From Chelativorans xinjiangensis (GTDB taxonomy: Bacteria; Pseudomonadota; Alphaproteobacteria; Rhizobiales; Rhizobiaceae), in the NCBI RefSeq assembly GCF_009812055.1, contig NZ_WQNH01000062.1:1-33183 (forward strand): DNA of 33,183 bases, written 5' to 3'. A model generated the notes under the pieces. The model worked only from the letters and a program-made list of their open reading frames with translations. It had not been told where the DNA came from and ran no database searches. The number at the start of each line of letters is the position of its first letter. Within the stretch, counting starts at the first letter, position 1. A program made the translations under genes and the position numbers. Of the stretch, positions 7,467-15,394 are shown piece after piece.

Positions 7467-8426
7467 CTATGCCGCCGCGCCCGCCCTCTTCGCCTTCTTG
7501 CGGCAGGTCATTTCCAGCACGTCGACGCAGGGGTCGAGGTCGCTGGTCGCCAGGTGGGCGTAGCGCATTGTCATCTGCAGGGTCTGGTGGCCGAGCCACA
7601 TTTGCACGCGGCGCATGTCGATCCCGCCCTGCACCAGGCGGGAGGCGCAGGTGTGGCGCAGCACGTGCGGCACCACCTGGGTGTCGCTGCCGAGGCCGAC
7701 CTCGGCCTTGGCCTCGTTCCAGATGGCACGGAAAGGCGCCTGCTGCAGCATGGCGAAGGGGCCCTTGTGCCCGTCCTTCGGGATTTTCACGGCGCGTTGC
7801 GCGCGGGCGGTCATGGGAACGGTGCGGCTGCGCGCGGATTTGGTGATCCAGAAGCTGGCGCGCCCGCCCTGCACGTCGTTCCAGGTCAACCCTATCGCTT
7901 CGCCCAGCCGGCAGCCCGTGTCGACCAGGAAAATGCACAGCCTGTAGGCGTCTTCGCTGCGCGCGCGGATGGCAGCGAACAGCCTCGTCTCCTCCTCCAT
8001 GTCGAGGAAACGGATCCGCCCCGCTCTCTCCTTCTGCCGCCGGAACTCCGGCAGACTGTGGATGCACCCCATCTTATATGCCTTCCGCAGCAACTTGCTC
8101 AGCGCCGCCATCTTTCTGTTGATGGTCGCGTTGCTGTTCCCGCGGGAGCGTAATTTGCCGATCAGGTCGTCAAGCGTTTCCTGATCGAAGGCGCTGAAGC
8201 GCCTGCTTAGCAGCAGTTCGTTCAATTCGCCGATGAATGAGGTGACATTGTATTTATGTCGTCCGGGTTCCCACAGAACGTCGCCGAACCTGGCGAAGAG
8301 TTCCTTGAGGCTGAACGTATCGACAACCCGCAACGGCGTGGTGCCGAACGTCACCGAATACTCGGCTACCGGGCTCGTGACCCATTCATCATTGTTGCTG
8401 CCAACGGCATGCAGATCATGAGACAT
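7467..8426 (-). CDS. Tyrosine recombinase / phage-type integrase
   Basis: This 319-residue protein has an N-terminal SAM-like core-binding domain (about 55-130) and a complete catalytic domain: R173 in DTGCRLGEA, a candidate Lys near 196, H254-x-x-R257 in PHVLRHTCASRLV, H280 in WLGHQTLQ and the nucleophile Y289 in MRYAHL. It resembles integrases of small integrative elements more than XerC/XerD, whose genes normally lie in other contexts. No excisionase, relaxase or other element gene is present, so this may be a minimal element or a relic. A perfect 15-bp inverted repeat flanks it. The ATG at 8426 has only a weak ribosome-binding site. Confidence 0.9.
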   Translation of the reverse strand: MSHDLHAVGSNNDEWVTSPVAEYSVTFGTTPLRVVDTFSLKELFARFGDVLWEPGRHKYNVTSFIGELNELLLSRRFSAFDQETLDDLIGKLRSRGNSNATINRKMAALSKLLRKAYKMGCIHSLPEFRRQKERAGRIRFLDMEEETRLFAAIRARSEDAYRLCIFLVDTGCRLGEAIGLTWNDVQGGRASFWITKSARSRTVPMTARAQRAVKIPKDGHKGPFAMLQQAPFRAIWNEAKAEVGLGSDTQVVPHVLRHTCASRLVQGGIDMRRVQMWLGHQTLQMTMRYAHLATSDLDPCVDVLEMTCRKKAKRAGAAA

Positions 8427-8777
8427 AACGATCGAGACGCTCTGCTGTAAAAGTTAAGTATCAGCAGGTTATCGCCGCCACGGACCATGTCCGCGGTATG
8501 CGACGCATCTCCATCCCTTGCAGCCATAAAATCGTTCGTCTGGCATTGCCGGCTATAAAAGCCGCTACTTCAAAGACACCAGCCCTGAAGTCTTTTGGTG
8601 AGCTATGGCTGTGCTCTTCTGCATTTACACCCTTCCCCAGCGGGAAAAATACAGACCACCCTTTTTCGCCCTGAACCACCATTCAGTCCCCCCTTTAGCG
8701 CCAGCCCCGGTCACACAATATGATGTGTGGTAATATTCTATGACAAAGGCTTTACTTGGGATTGAACGGAGATGCAA
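8427..8777. other. Intergenic region between recombinase and porin 1
   Basis: No convincing gene is seen. A 73-codon frame at 8461-8682 on the minus strand lacks a ribosome-binding site and family features. The stretch carries the right 15-bp arm (8505-8519) and a small dyad, CACACA (8712-8717) and TGTGTG (8724-8729). Base composition is more AT-rich than in neighbouring genes, fitting the flank of an acquired element and the promoter of the recombinase. Confidence 0.5.
8505..8519. repeat. Right copy of the 15-bp inverted repeat flanking the recombinase gene
   Basis: GCATCTCCATCCCTT is the reverse complement of 7428-7442. It lies upstream of the recombinase start. Identity stops at once on both sides of the core, apart from scattered matches. 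Confidence 0.6.
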
Positions 8778-8803
8778 CGCCCGGTGACCGAAGCCACCGG
8801 GCG
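8778..8803 (-). terminator. Hairpin terminator after porin 1
   Basis: CGCCCGGTG (8778-8786) pairs perfectly with CACCGGGCG (8795-8803) around an 8-base loop, 14 bases beyond the porin stop. The trailing strand is only moderately T-rich, so termination may be partial. Confidence 0.6.
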
Positions 8804-8817
8804 CGAAGTCAGACCGC

Positions 8818-9783
8818 TTAGAAGTTGCGGTCGAAGCGCAGGAAGCCGCCGAAGTGGCCGTCCTCGTAGCTGTCGCCGTCGAAGTAGTTGACAGCGAGCT
8901 TGGTGTTGAAGTTCTCGACCAGCGCGTAGTCGATCACACCGCCGAGGGCATAGTTGTCGTCGCCGGTGATGTGCTCGCTGGCGAAGTACTGACCGCCGAA
9001 GCCGACCGAGAGCTTGGGCGTCGCGGCATACTTCAGGTAGCCGCCGGCCGTCCACTCGTAGCCGCCGTTGCCGTCCTTCGTGACCGAATAGAAGCTGTTG
9101 TCGGACTCGTAGGTGGCAAGCAACTCAACCGTGAGCTGCTCGGTAGCCTTGATCTTGGCGATCGCCTTGGCGGCCCACTCTTCGGCCGTGGCGTCGTAGG
9201 CGCCCCAGACGTTCAGGCTGCCCCAGCCCTGCGCGATACCGACATTGCCGACCACGTTCGGCGTGTAGTCCACGTTGTAATCGGCCTCTTCGAGAGCGAT
9301 CGTGACGAAGACGCCGTTGGCGGCATCGAAGGTGTAGCGCATGAAGTGAGCGCGGTCGCCGCCGCCGCCGTCGAACTCACCGGACAGGCCGGCGTCGTAG
9401 AGCGTGTCGGACAGACCCATGGAGAAGCCGCCGAGCGAGATGATCGCCTGCTGAACGCGAATCCAGTTGTCGCTGTCGGGAGCGCCGACATGACCGCTCT
9501 TGACGTCGCCGCGCAGCTCGATGAAGCCGCCCAGCGTGCCGTACTCGGTCTCCGAGCGGGCGTCGACCGTCAGCGTGCCACGGGCAAGCTTCCGCCAGCC
9601 GTCGTCGTCCTCGTCAAAACCGATCTCGTAACGGACGTAGCCGCCGATCTTGAGGCAGGTCTCGGTGCCGGGGATGTAGAAGAAGCCGGCGCCGTAGACG
9701 TCGCAGACGCAGTCGGCCGCCTGGGCGCCCGTAGCGGCGACCGTGGCGGCCGCGGAGCCAATGAGAAGGCTCTTAATGTTCAT
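8818..9783 (-). CDS. Outer-membrane porin, Omp2/RopA family, N-terminally shortened
   Basis: This 321-residue porin would form a general diffusion channel in the outer membrane. It starts with the signal peptide MNIKSLLIGSAAATVAATG ending AQAAD, and closes with FGGFLRFDRNF, whose terminal Phe is the usual outer-membrane assembly signal. The ATG at 9783 has GGAGG nine bases upstream; a longer frame to 9909 is not needed. Compared with porin 2 at 10840-11967, it lacks 13 residues directly after the signal peptide, the AEPEP-type stretch normal in rhizobial porins, through an in-frame 39-base deletion, and its mid-region loops are shorter. Sequence on either side of the deletion is identical to porin 2 over 88 bases each. 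Confidence 0.92.
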   Translation of the reverse strand: MNIKSLLIGSAAATVAATGAQAADCVCDVYGAGFFYIPGTETCLKIGGYVRYEIGFDEDDDGWRKLARGTLTVDARSETEYGTLGGFIELRGDVKSGHVGAPDSDNWIRVQQAIISLGGFSMGLSDTLYDAGLSGEFDGGGGDRAHFMRYTFDAANGVFVTIALEEADYNVDYTPNVVGNVGIAQGWGSLNVWGAYDATAEEWAAKAIAKIKATEQLTVELLATYESDNSFYSVTKDGNGGYEWTAGGYLKYAATPKLSVGFGGQYFASEHITGDDNYALGGVIDYALVENFNTKLAVNYFDGDSYEDGHFGGFLRFDRNF

Positions 9784-9799
9784 TTTCTGACCTCCAGTC
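9712..9799. repeat. 88-bp inverted repeat shared with porin 2 (leader and signal peptide)
   Basis: By base-by-base reading, this stretch is the exact reverse complement of 10824-10911. It spans the ribosome-binding site, the start codon and the signal-peptide codons. A second exact block follows at 9623-9710, matching 10952-11039. Identity ends sharply at the outer boundary, which indicates recent exchange between the two copies. Confidence 0.85.
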
Positions 9800-10296
9800 A
9801 AAAGTTCTAAATACGGGTCTGGGTATTTTGCTGAAGGACAGCTTTCCCTGCCCCATCCCCACGGTACGAAAAAGTCGCGCCCCCGGCGCTCCTTCTTCCA
9901 AGCCGACATTACTCACGCCGGGCCGGGGATCAACCGCGATTGCCGCACCTATGCCGTCACGCACACGCTATCGACGGCACCTGTTGCACAAAAGCCACGA
10001 TTGAGCGGGCTACGGTAATGGATCGTTAAGGTTACAGAGCGGCTTACGGTAAGAAGCGCCGGGGATTTCCCCCCTTTCCACCCCGCAGCTCGGCGCGAAG
10101 GGGCGAATCGTGCGCATTGAATTCGCGTTTGCCGGCGCCCATCTGCGCTTTCGTGGCCGGCACGATTCGCGGCGTGGCCGGACGGCGGAGGAGGCGTCTT
10201 GCGCGCTATGGCGTCATTGTATGGCGTCATTGTAATGCGCGAAGCATGCAAGACATGTTGATTGTGCCGCCGCTTTTCTTTATCCAGCCTTGCCAC
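9800..10296. other. Intergenic region between porin 1 and tRNA-Ser
   Basis: No gene is seen. The stretch should hold the promoter of porin 1 on its left side and that of the tRNA on its right. Symmetric or repeated features are the near-direct repeats GGCTACGGTAA and GGCTTACGGTAA (about 10008-10052), the inverted pair CGAATCGTGC (10104-10113) and GCACGATTCG (10160-10169), and a tandem duplication of TATGGCGTCATTG (10207-10232). The dyads could serve porin regulation; none matches an operator I can name. Confidence 0.5.
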
Positions 10297-10387
10297 GGAG
10301 AGGTGGCCGAGTGGTCGAAGGCGCTCCCCTGCTAAGGGAGTAGGCCCCAAAAGGGCCTCGTGGGTTCGAATCCCATCCTCTCCGCCA
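10297..10387 (+). tRNA. tRNA-Ser (GCU anticodon)
   Basis: The acceptor stem GGAGAGG pairs with CCTCTCC, followed by discriminator G and an encoded CCA at 10385-10387. The anticodon stem CTCCC/GGGAG encloses loop CTGCTAA, giving anticodon GCT, which reads AGC and AGU serine codons. A long variable arm (TAGGCCCCAAAAGGGCCTC), as expected for serine tRNAs, precedes the T arm GTGGGTTCGAATCCCAT. The gene sits alone between the two divergent porin genes. No duplicated 3' fragment is seen nearby, so it shows no sign of use as an integration site. Confidence 0.97.
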
Positions 10388-10440
10388 GCCTTCGCCCTGC
10401 GGGCTTCGGCTGGCTTACGCCCGGAGATTGAAGGGCGAAA

Positions 10441-10662
10441 GCTGGGCGCCCTTTCGCGCCCCCCTCTGCCCTGAGCTTTGTCGAAGGGCCGGGCATCTCC
10501 CCCACACGGGGGGGAGATTGGCCGTCACCACGGCTTTCGCCAATCCGCAACGCTGCAGAAGAGGCGTCGAAGCAAGCGGCCAGTTGATCTCCCCACTCGT
10601 GGGGGAGATGCCCGGCCCTTCGACAAAACTCAGGGCAGAGGGGGGCGCGAAAGGACGCCAGC
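10441..10662. repeat. RIME-like palindromic intergenic element
   Basis: Outer arms of about 55 bp (10451-10505 and 10599-10653) are inverted copies with one mismatch. Each carries the signatures CCCCCCTCTGCCCTGAG, TTTGTCGAAGGGCCGGGCAT and CTCCCCCAC. Smaller hairpins (for example ATCTCCCCC pairing with GGGGGAGAT) lie within the arms, and the centre holds the segment from GGCCGTCACCACGG to CGAAGCAAGCGGCC. The pattern matches the rhizobial intergenic mosaic elements (RIME) as I know them. It has no coding capacity and lies between tRNA-Ser and porin 2. Confidence 0.8.
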
Positions 10663-10839
10663 ATTTCCGATCTTCCTGCTGGCTCCACCTAAATGCATCC
10701 CGCTCTCGGCACACATCGGACGCATTTTCCCAAAAAAAGATATTCCGTTTTTGTCGCCTGAAATCGCTGCTTCGGGAAAGTTTATTTTAAAATCAAGCGC
10801 TTGCGCCTTCCAGCCGCGATTCAGACTGGAGGTCAGAAA

Positions 10840-11967
10840 ATGAACATTAAGAGCCTTCTCATTGGCTCCGCGGCCGCCACGGTCGCCGCTACGGGCGCCC
10901 AGGCGGCCGACGCCATCTTCGTTCCCGAGCCGGAGCCGATGGAATATGTCCGCGTCTGCGACGTCTACGGCGCCGGCTTCTTCTACATCCCCGGCACCGA
11001 GACCTGCCTCAAGATCGGCGGCTACGTCCGTTACGAGATGGGTTTCACGGACGGTGACTTCGTTGAAGCCGAAGGCTGGGACAAGCTTGCTCGTGCGACA
11101 GTCACGCTCGATGCCCGCTCCGAGACGGAGTACGGCACACTGGGCGGCTTCATCGAGCTGCGTCTGCAGACGACGGGCGGCGAGGTGCTCGAGATTGAGG
11201 GGATCAACGATGGGGATCACCTTTCGACGGGGCTAAATTCGGGCACCGCGCGCGTCCAGCAGGCGATCCTGTCGCTTGGCGGGCTCTCCATGGGTGTATC
11301 CGACACGCTCTATGATGCCGGTCTTTCGGGTGAGTTCGATCAGGGCGGCGGCGACCGTGCCAACTTCATCCGCTACACCTTCGATGCCGCCAACGGCGTC
11401 TTCGTGTCGGTTGCTCTGGAAGAGATCGACGACGCCTATGACTGGACGCCGAACGTGGTCGGCAATATCGGTGTCTCGCAAGCTTGGGGCAGCGCGAACC
11501 TGTGGGGCGCCTACGACGCCACGGCCGAAGAGTGGGCCGCCAAGGCGATCGTCGCGTACGATCCCGGTACCGCCTTCTTCGCCGAGGCCATCGCGACCTA
11601 CGAAAGCGGCATCAGCTACTACTCGGTTGATCCGTTCGGCGGTATTGCTACCGGCTTCACCGATGCGGACATCGATGCCATCGCGCGTCTGGGCGCCGAG
11701 TGGAGCGCTGGCGGTCTCGTCGGCTACCACATCAGCCCGCGCCTGAAGGCCTCGGTCGGTGCGCAGTACTTCAGCAATGTCGGACACGACCCGATCTTCG
11801 GGGACGATCTCGACGCGATCAAGGCCGGCCTGACGGTCGACTACGAGATCGTCGAGAACTTCAACGCCAAGCTGGCCGTCAACTACACCAAGTTCGATGG
11901 CGATATCGAAGGCGTGAGCGATCCCGACCAGTGGCACGGCTTCCTGCGCTTCGACCGCAACTTCTAA
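10840..11967 (+). CDS. Outer-membrane porin, Omp2/RopA family
   Basis: This 375-residue porin has the signal peptide MNIKSLLIGSAAATVAATG plus AQAAD, then the canonical mature start AIFVPEPEPMEYVRVCDVYG, and ends GFLRFDRNF with the assembly-signal Phe. The ATG at 10840 has GGAGG nine bases upstream; the frame extends to a TTG at 10801, but the leader match with porin 1 fixes the start. Beta-barrel segments alternate with loops, and two Cys (near CDVYG and ETCLKIGG) are conserved in the family. It is divergent from porin 1 with tRNA-Ser between them, recalling the Brucella omp2a/omp2b locus. A strong terminator follows. Confidence 0.94.
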   Translation: MNIKSLLIGSAAATVAATGAQAADAIFVPEPEPMEYVRVCDVYGAGFFYIPGTETCLKIGGYVRYEMGFTDGDFVEAEGWDKLARATVTLDARSETEYGTLGGFIELRLQTTGGEVLEIEGINDGDHLSTGLNSGTARVQQAILSLGGLSMGVSDTLYDAGLSGEFDQGGGDRANFIRYTFDAANGVFVSVALEEIDDAYDWTPNVVGNIGVSQAWGSANLWGAYDATAEEWAAKAIVAYDPGTAFFAEAIATYESGISYYSVDPFGGIATGFTDADIDAIARLGAEWSAGGLVGYHISPRLKASVGAQYFSNVGHDPIFGDDLDAIKAGLTVDYEIVENFNAKLAVNYTKFDGDIEGVSDPDQWHGFLRFDRNF

Positions 11968-11994
11968 TCGCGGTTGGAAGAGAAGCTTGAAAGG

Positions 11995-12023
11995 ACCCGG
12001 CGGGCTTGCCCGCCGGGTTTTTT
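11995..12023 (+). terminator. Strong intrinsic terminator after porin 2
   Basis: ACCCGGCGGGC pairs with GCCCGCCGGGT around a two-base centre, followed by six T residues (12018-12023). It lies 28 bases after the porin stop and abuts the end of the convergent hydrolase gene. Confidence 0.92.
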
Positions 12024-12025
12024 CT

Positions 12026-12922
12026 TTATCCGCTACCGCCCGTCGCCTTTTCGGCGCGCGTCAGGAAAGCGCCGATGCGGCGCGGCAGGTCGCCGGTCTC
12101 CAGAAGCGGCGCGTGGCCCTGGCCCTCGACGGTGAGCGCCTCGAGACGCGGATGCCGCTGTGCCATCTCGGCAAGGGTCTCGGCCGAAAGCAGCGCCGAG
12201 TTGGCGCCGCGGATCGCCAGCAGCGGGACGCCTCCCAGCCCCTCGAATTGCGGCCAGTTGGCCGGCAGCGGCAGGCTCAGGTCGATCTTTCTCAGCGTCT
12301 TGACGAGGCGCGGGTCGAAGTCGGCGGCAAGGCGGCCGTCCTCGATGCGGTAGAGCGCCCGCGTCTGGCGTTCCCAATCCGCCTTAGAAAGCGCGGAGAA
12401 GGCCTGCCCGTGCGCCGCCTTCTGCAGGCGGACGGCCTCTTCGATGCTTTGCGGCTTCGGCGCGTTCTCCAGATAGCTGCGGATATGCGCCAGGCCCGCC
12501 CCCTCGATGACCGGGCCGATATCGTTCAGCACCACGGCCTTCAGCGCCGCCGGCCGCATCGCCGCCAGCGCCATGGTGATGAGGCCGCCGCGCGAGGTGC
12601 CGACGAAGGCGGCATGCTCGACGCCCAGCACCGTCAGCCCGGCGGAAATATCGGCGGCCTCGGTCGCAACGTTGTAGTTGCGCCAGTCGCGGTCATACGC
12701 CGACCGGCCGCGCCCGCGATAGTCGAAGGCGATGACCTGGCGCGGCGTCTTCTCGTCGCCCGCAAGGAGCAGGGCAAGCGCGTGGAAATCGCCGGCGTTG
12801 CGCGTGAGGCCGGGCAGGCAGACCACCGGCAGCCTGCCGTCCCGCGATTTGCCGTAGACGCGCGCGTAGAGCCTCAGCCCATCGCTGGAGGTGTAGAAGA
12901 AGTCGGAAAAACCGTCCTGCAA
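12026..12922 (-). CDS. Alpha/beta-fold hydrolase
   Basis: This 298-residue enzyme shows the alpha/beta hydrolase order: the oxyanion segment CLPGLTRNAGDF near 35-46, FDYRGRGRS near 66-74, the nucleophile elbow GTSRGG with Ser110, a cap region around 140-190, and the catalytic His in GQGHAP near 270. The substrate is not evident; relatives include esterases and carbon-carbon hydrolases. The start is a TTG at 12922 with CGGGGAG about ten bases upstream; there is no ATG near the conserved start, so the exact start is uncertain. It points towards the porin terminator, and no operon partner is evident. Confidence 0.88.
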   Translation of the reverse strand: MQDGFSDFFYTSSDGLRLYARVYGKSRDGRLPVVCLPGLTRNAGDFHALALLLAGDEKTPRQVIAFDYRGRGRSAYDRDWRNYNVATEAADISAGLTVLGVEHAAFVGTSRGGLITMALAAMRPAALKAVVLNDIGPVIEGAGLAHIRSYLENAPKPQSIEEAVRLQKAAHGQAFSALSKADWERQTRALYRIEDGRLAADFDPRLVKTLRKIDLSLPLPANWPQFEGLGGVPLLAIRGANSALLSAETLAEMAQRHPRLEALTVEGQGHAPLLETGDLPRRIGAFLTRAEKATGGSG

Positions 12923-12956
12923 AGCCTCGCTCCCCGTATCGCCCCCTTTATCGCAA

Positions 12957-13061
12957 GATGCGCCTAGGCTGAGTCAACCCCACTCCACCCGCGCGCGGGT
13001 GGAGCAAGGATGACGCGCGCGCGGGTGGAGTGGGGTGGGGCTGGCTCGACCTAAGCGCATC
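12957..13061. repeat. GC-rich inverted repeat between hydrolase and lytic transglycosylase
   Basis: The segment beginning GATGCGCCTAGG (12957) is mirrored by CCTAAGCGCATC ending at 13061. Between them CTCCACCCGCG and CGCGGGTGGAG form a perfect 22-bp palindrome, and a further CGCGCGCGGGTGGAG copy follows. It is an imperfect palindromic element of the kind scattered through rhizobial genomes. It lies just after the lytic transglycosylase stop, so it may terminate that transcript. Confidence 0.7.
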
Positions 13062-13067
13062 CTCGCC

Positions 13068-15137
13068 TCACCGTCCCTTCACCAGATCCTGCTCGATGTC
13101 GAAGCGGCCGGTCAACCGCATCTTGTAGACCTGGTAGTTCTCCATCACGCGCTGCACATAGCCGCGTGTTTCGGTGAAGGGGATGTGCTCGATCCAGTCC
13201 ACCACTTCCTCGAGCGGTGCGCCGCGAGGGTCGCCATAGCGTTCCATCCAGTCCTCGGCGCGGCGCGGGCCGGCGTTGTAGCCGACGAAAGTAAGAATAT
13301 AGGAGCCGTCGAAGCGGCCGAGCTGCTCGCTGAGATAGGCCGAGCCGAGCGTCGCGTTGTAGCCGGCGTCGGTGGTGAGCCGGGGGGCGGAGTAGGCAAG
13401 GCCCGCCTTCCGCGCCATGGCCTTGGCCGTCCCCGGCATGAGCTGCAGAAGCCCGCGCGCGCCGGCGCTGGAAACCGCGCCCGTGTTGAACTCGCTCTCC
13501 TGCCGCGCGATGGCGTAGGCGAGCGCCTTGCCGGCGTCCGAGACGGAGGCGCTTGCCGGTATGGCGCCCACGGGATGCGCCAGCATCCCGATCTCCAGCC
13601 CGCGGCCGGCGGCGGTCTTGCCGATGCGCAGCGCCAGGTAGTGGTTGCCGCTCCCCTCCGCCATCGCCGCCAGAAGCGCCAACTCGCCGGTATTCGAAAG
13701 GTCTTCGGCAAGATCACGGTAGAGGATGCCGGCATAGCGGTCCTCGCCGGCCGTCTCCAGCCGCCGGATCGCCTGCACGCTCCTGCGCCCGGAAAACCGC
13801 CGGCGCTCCAGGTCCGTCGGCTCCGGATGGGCGGCGTCTAGGATGGAGCGGTCGAGCTTGGCGGCGGCGAGATGGCCGTAGAAGGCCGTGCCGTAGGCGG
13901 CGGCCTGCCGGTAATAGTCCTTGGCGTCTCCCGGCCCGCCCGCTTCCGCCGCCCGGCCGAGCCAGTAAAAGGCCCGGGCACGCGAAATCGGGCCGTCGGC
14001 GATCTTGGCGATCTCGGCGAAATGGCGGGCGGCGGTCTTAGCCTCGCCGAGGTTGCGCAGCGCGTACCAGCCGGCGTGGAACTCCGCGTCCGCCCTGCTT
14101 GTCCGGCTCCCGCCGACATGGCCGGCGGCGACCTGATAAGCGGTTTTCGCCTCGCCGATGTCCAGGAGTTCGCGCGACAGCACCCGCCGTTCGAACCACC
14201 AGGTGTCCGGATCGACCAGCCTTGCTGCGTCCCGCGGGGCCGACTGCATCACCTGTGCGGCCTCGCGGAACTTCTCCGTCCGCCGCAGGTGGCGCGCCTT
14301 GGCGAAGACGTAGCCGGCCGTGCGCTCGCCCTCCGGCACGGCGTCGAGCAGCTTGCCCGCCTCGCGCTGGTTGCGGATGACGGCCGCCCAGGCCCGGGTC
14401 AGCGCCTCGCCGCCGGCAAGTTTCGCCACCCGTTCCGCCGAGCGCACGCGGTCGTCGTACAACATGCGCTCCATCCGGTGGCGGTGGTCTGCCGCCGGTA
14501 TCAGGCCGCCGAATTCCTTCAAGAGCGCGGCCTCCTCCTTCGGCTCCAGCTTTTCGCTGCGCCAGAAAGGGGAGAGCACGGCCAGCGCCGCCCCGCGGTT
14601 GCCGAGGGCGGCATGCGCGCGGGCGAGCGCCATCGTGCCTTCGAAGGTTGCGGGGCGCTTGCCGGCGAAGGCGGCGATGACGTCGCTGGCCGGCAGGTTC
14701 TCGCGGTAGAGCGCGCGCTCGCTGTTGGCATGCAGCCGCGCCATGCCGGGCCAGCCGGAGAGGGCCTTCACGGTCTCGACGATCTCCCGGCTGCGCACGC
14801 CCTCGGCATTGGAAAGGGCGATGGCCCAGCCCAAGATCGCGTGGTCGAGAGAACCCTCTTTGAGCGTTTCCCGGGCCCCTCTGGCGGCCGGGACATCCCC
14901 CTTCGACAGCGCTTGAAGGCCCTCTTTCAATAACGCCAGGTCGCCTTGCGGATTGAGGATGCCGGCCGCGAAGGGAAGCGAGGCGGCCATTGCCGCCTTG
15001 CCCAGCGGCGCGTAGGGGCGCGGCGTCGGCAGCGGCGCCTCGCCGGGGAGGCTCTCGGTCTGCGCCCCCACGCCGGATACGGAAAGCCCCAGTGCCAGCG
15101 CCGTCAGCGCCGCTTTCGTCTTCAACAACCCTGCCAC
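13068..15137 (-). CDS. Soluble lytic murein transglycosylase (Slt70 type)
   Basis: This 689-residue protein would cleave peptidoglycan glycan strands in the periplasm, leaving 1,6-anhydro ends. It has an N-terminal signal peptide (MAGLLKTKAALTALALG, cut near GVGAQ), a long alpha-helical superhelical region (about 60-520) with TPR-like repeats, and a C-terminal SLT domain with AIARQESEF (catalytic Glu547), GLLQLMPGTAK, and FVGYNAGPRRA near 620. Length and order match Slt70. It is divergent from dapA across a 257-base gap. Confidence 0.93.
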   Translation of the reverse strand: MAGLLKTKAALTALALGLSVSGVGAQTESLPGEAPLPTPRPYAPLGKAAMAASLPFAAGILNPQGDLALLKEGLQALSKGDVPAARGARETLKEGSLDHAILGWAIALSNAEGVRSREIVETVKALSGWPGMARLHANSERALYRENLPASDVIAAFAGKRPATFEGTMALARAHAALGNRGAALAVLSPFWRSEKLEPKEEAALLKEFGGLIPAADHRHRMERMLYDDRVRSAERVAKLAGGEALTRAWAAVIRNQREAGKLLDAVPEGERTAGYVFAKARHLRRTEKFREAAQVMQSAPRDAARLVDPDTWWFERRVLSRELLDIGEAKTAYQVAAGHVGGSRTSRADAEFHAGWYALRNLGEAKTAARHFAEIAKIADGPISRARAFYWLGRAAEAGGPGDAKDYYRQAAAYGTAFYGHLAAAKLDRSILDAAHPEPTDLERRRFSGRRSVQAIRRLETAGEDRYAGILYRDLAEDLSNTGELALLAAMAEGSGNHYLALRIGKTAAGRGLEIGMLAHPVGAIPASASVSDAGKALAYAIARQESEFNTGAVSSAGARGLLQLMPGTAKAMARKAGLAYSAPRLTTDAGYNATLGSAYLSEQLGRFDGSYILTFVGYNAGPRRAEDWMERYGDPRGAPLEEVVDWIEHIPFTETRGYVQRVMENYQVYKMRLTGRFDIEQDLVKGR

Positions 15138-15174
15138 CTAATGATCGCCATTAATGCGCAGATATTCTCACCCG

Positions 15175-15206
15175 ATCCTATTTCGCGGCCCCATCCTATT
15201 TCGCGG
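15175..15206. repeat. 14-bp direct repeat in the slt-dapA intergenic region
   Basis: ATCCTATTTCGCGG occurs at 15175-15188 and 15193-15206, an 18-base step. It lies just upstream of the lytic transglycosylase start and about 190 bases upstream of dapA. It could be a paired regulator site or a slippage duplication. Confidence 0.5.
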
Positions 15207-15394
15207 GCACTGAAAAGCGCGTTAAAGAAGGGTTATCGGGCATGATGGCGTTGTGCCAATAACCATTCGCTATGCGGTTCTTGCGGGCTTAGCGTGGCAA
15301 CACTATGGTGCCCCGCTCCATGATCGGGTAGAAGCGCCGGTCGGCCGCCCGTCGAAGCGGGTATGCCGGGAGCAGAATCGAGGAGTTTCGGGAA

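Noticed and set aside
8461-8682. 73-codon minus-strand frame upstream of the recombinase
   Set aside because: No ribosome-binding site or recognisable motif, and it spans the right arm of the 15-bp repeat.
9784-9909. N-terminal extension of porin 1 to 9909
   Set aside because: The ribosome-binding site and signal peptide place the start at 9783, as in porin 2.
10297-10387. tRNA-Ser as the integration site of the nearby tyrosine recombinase
   Set aside because: No duplicated tRNA 3' end is seen near 7.4-8.8 kb, and porin 1 lies between them.
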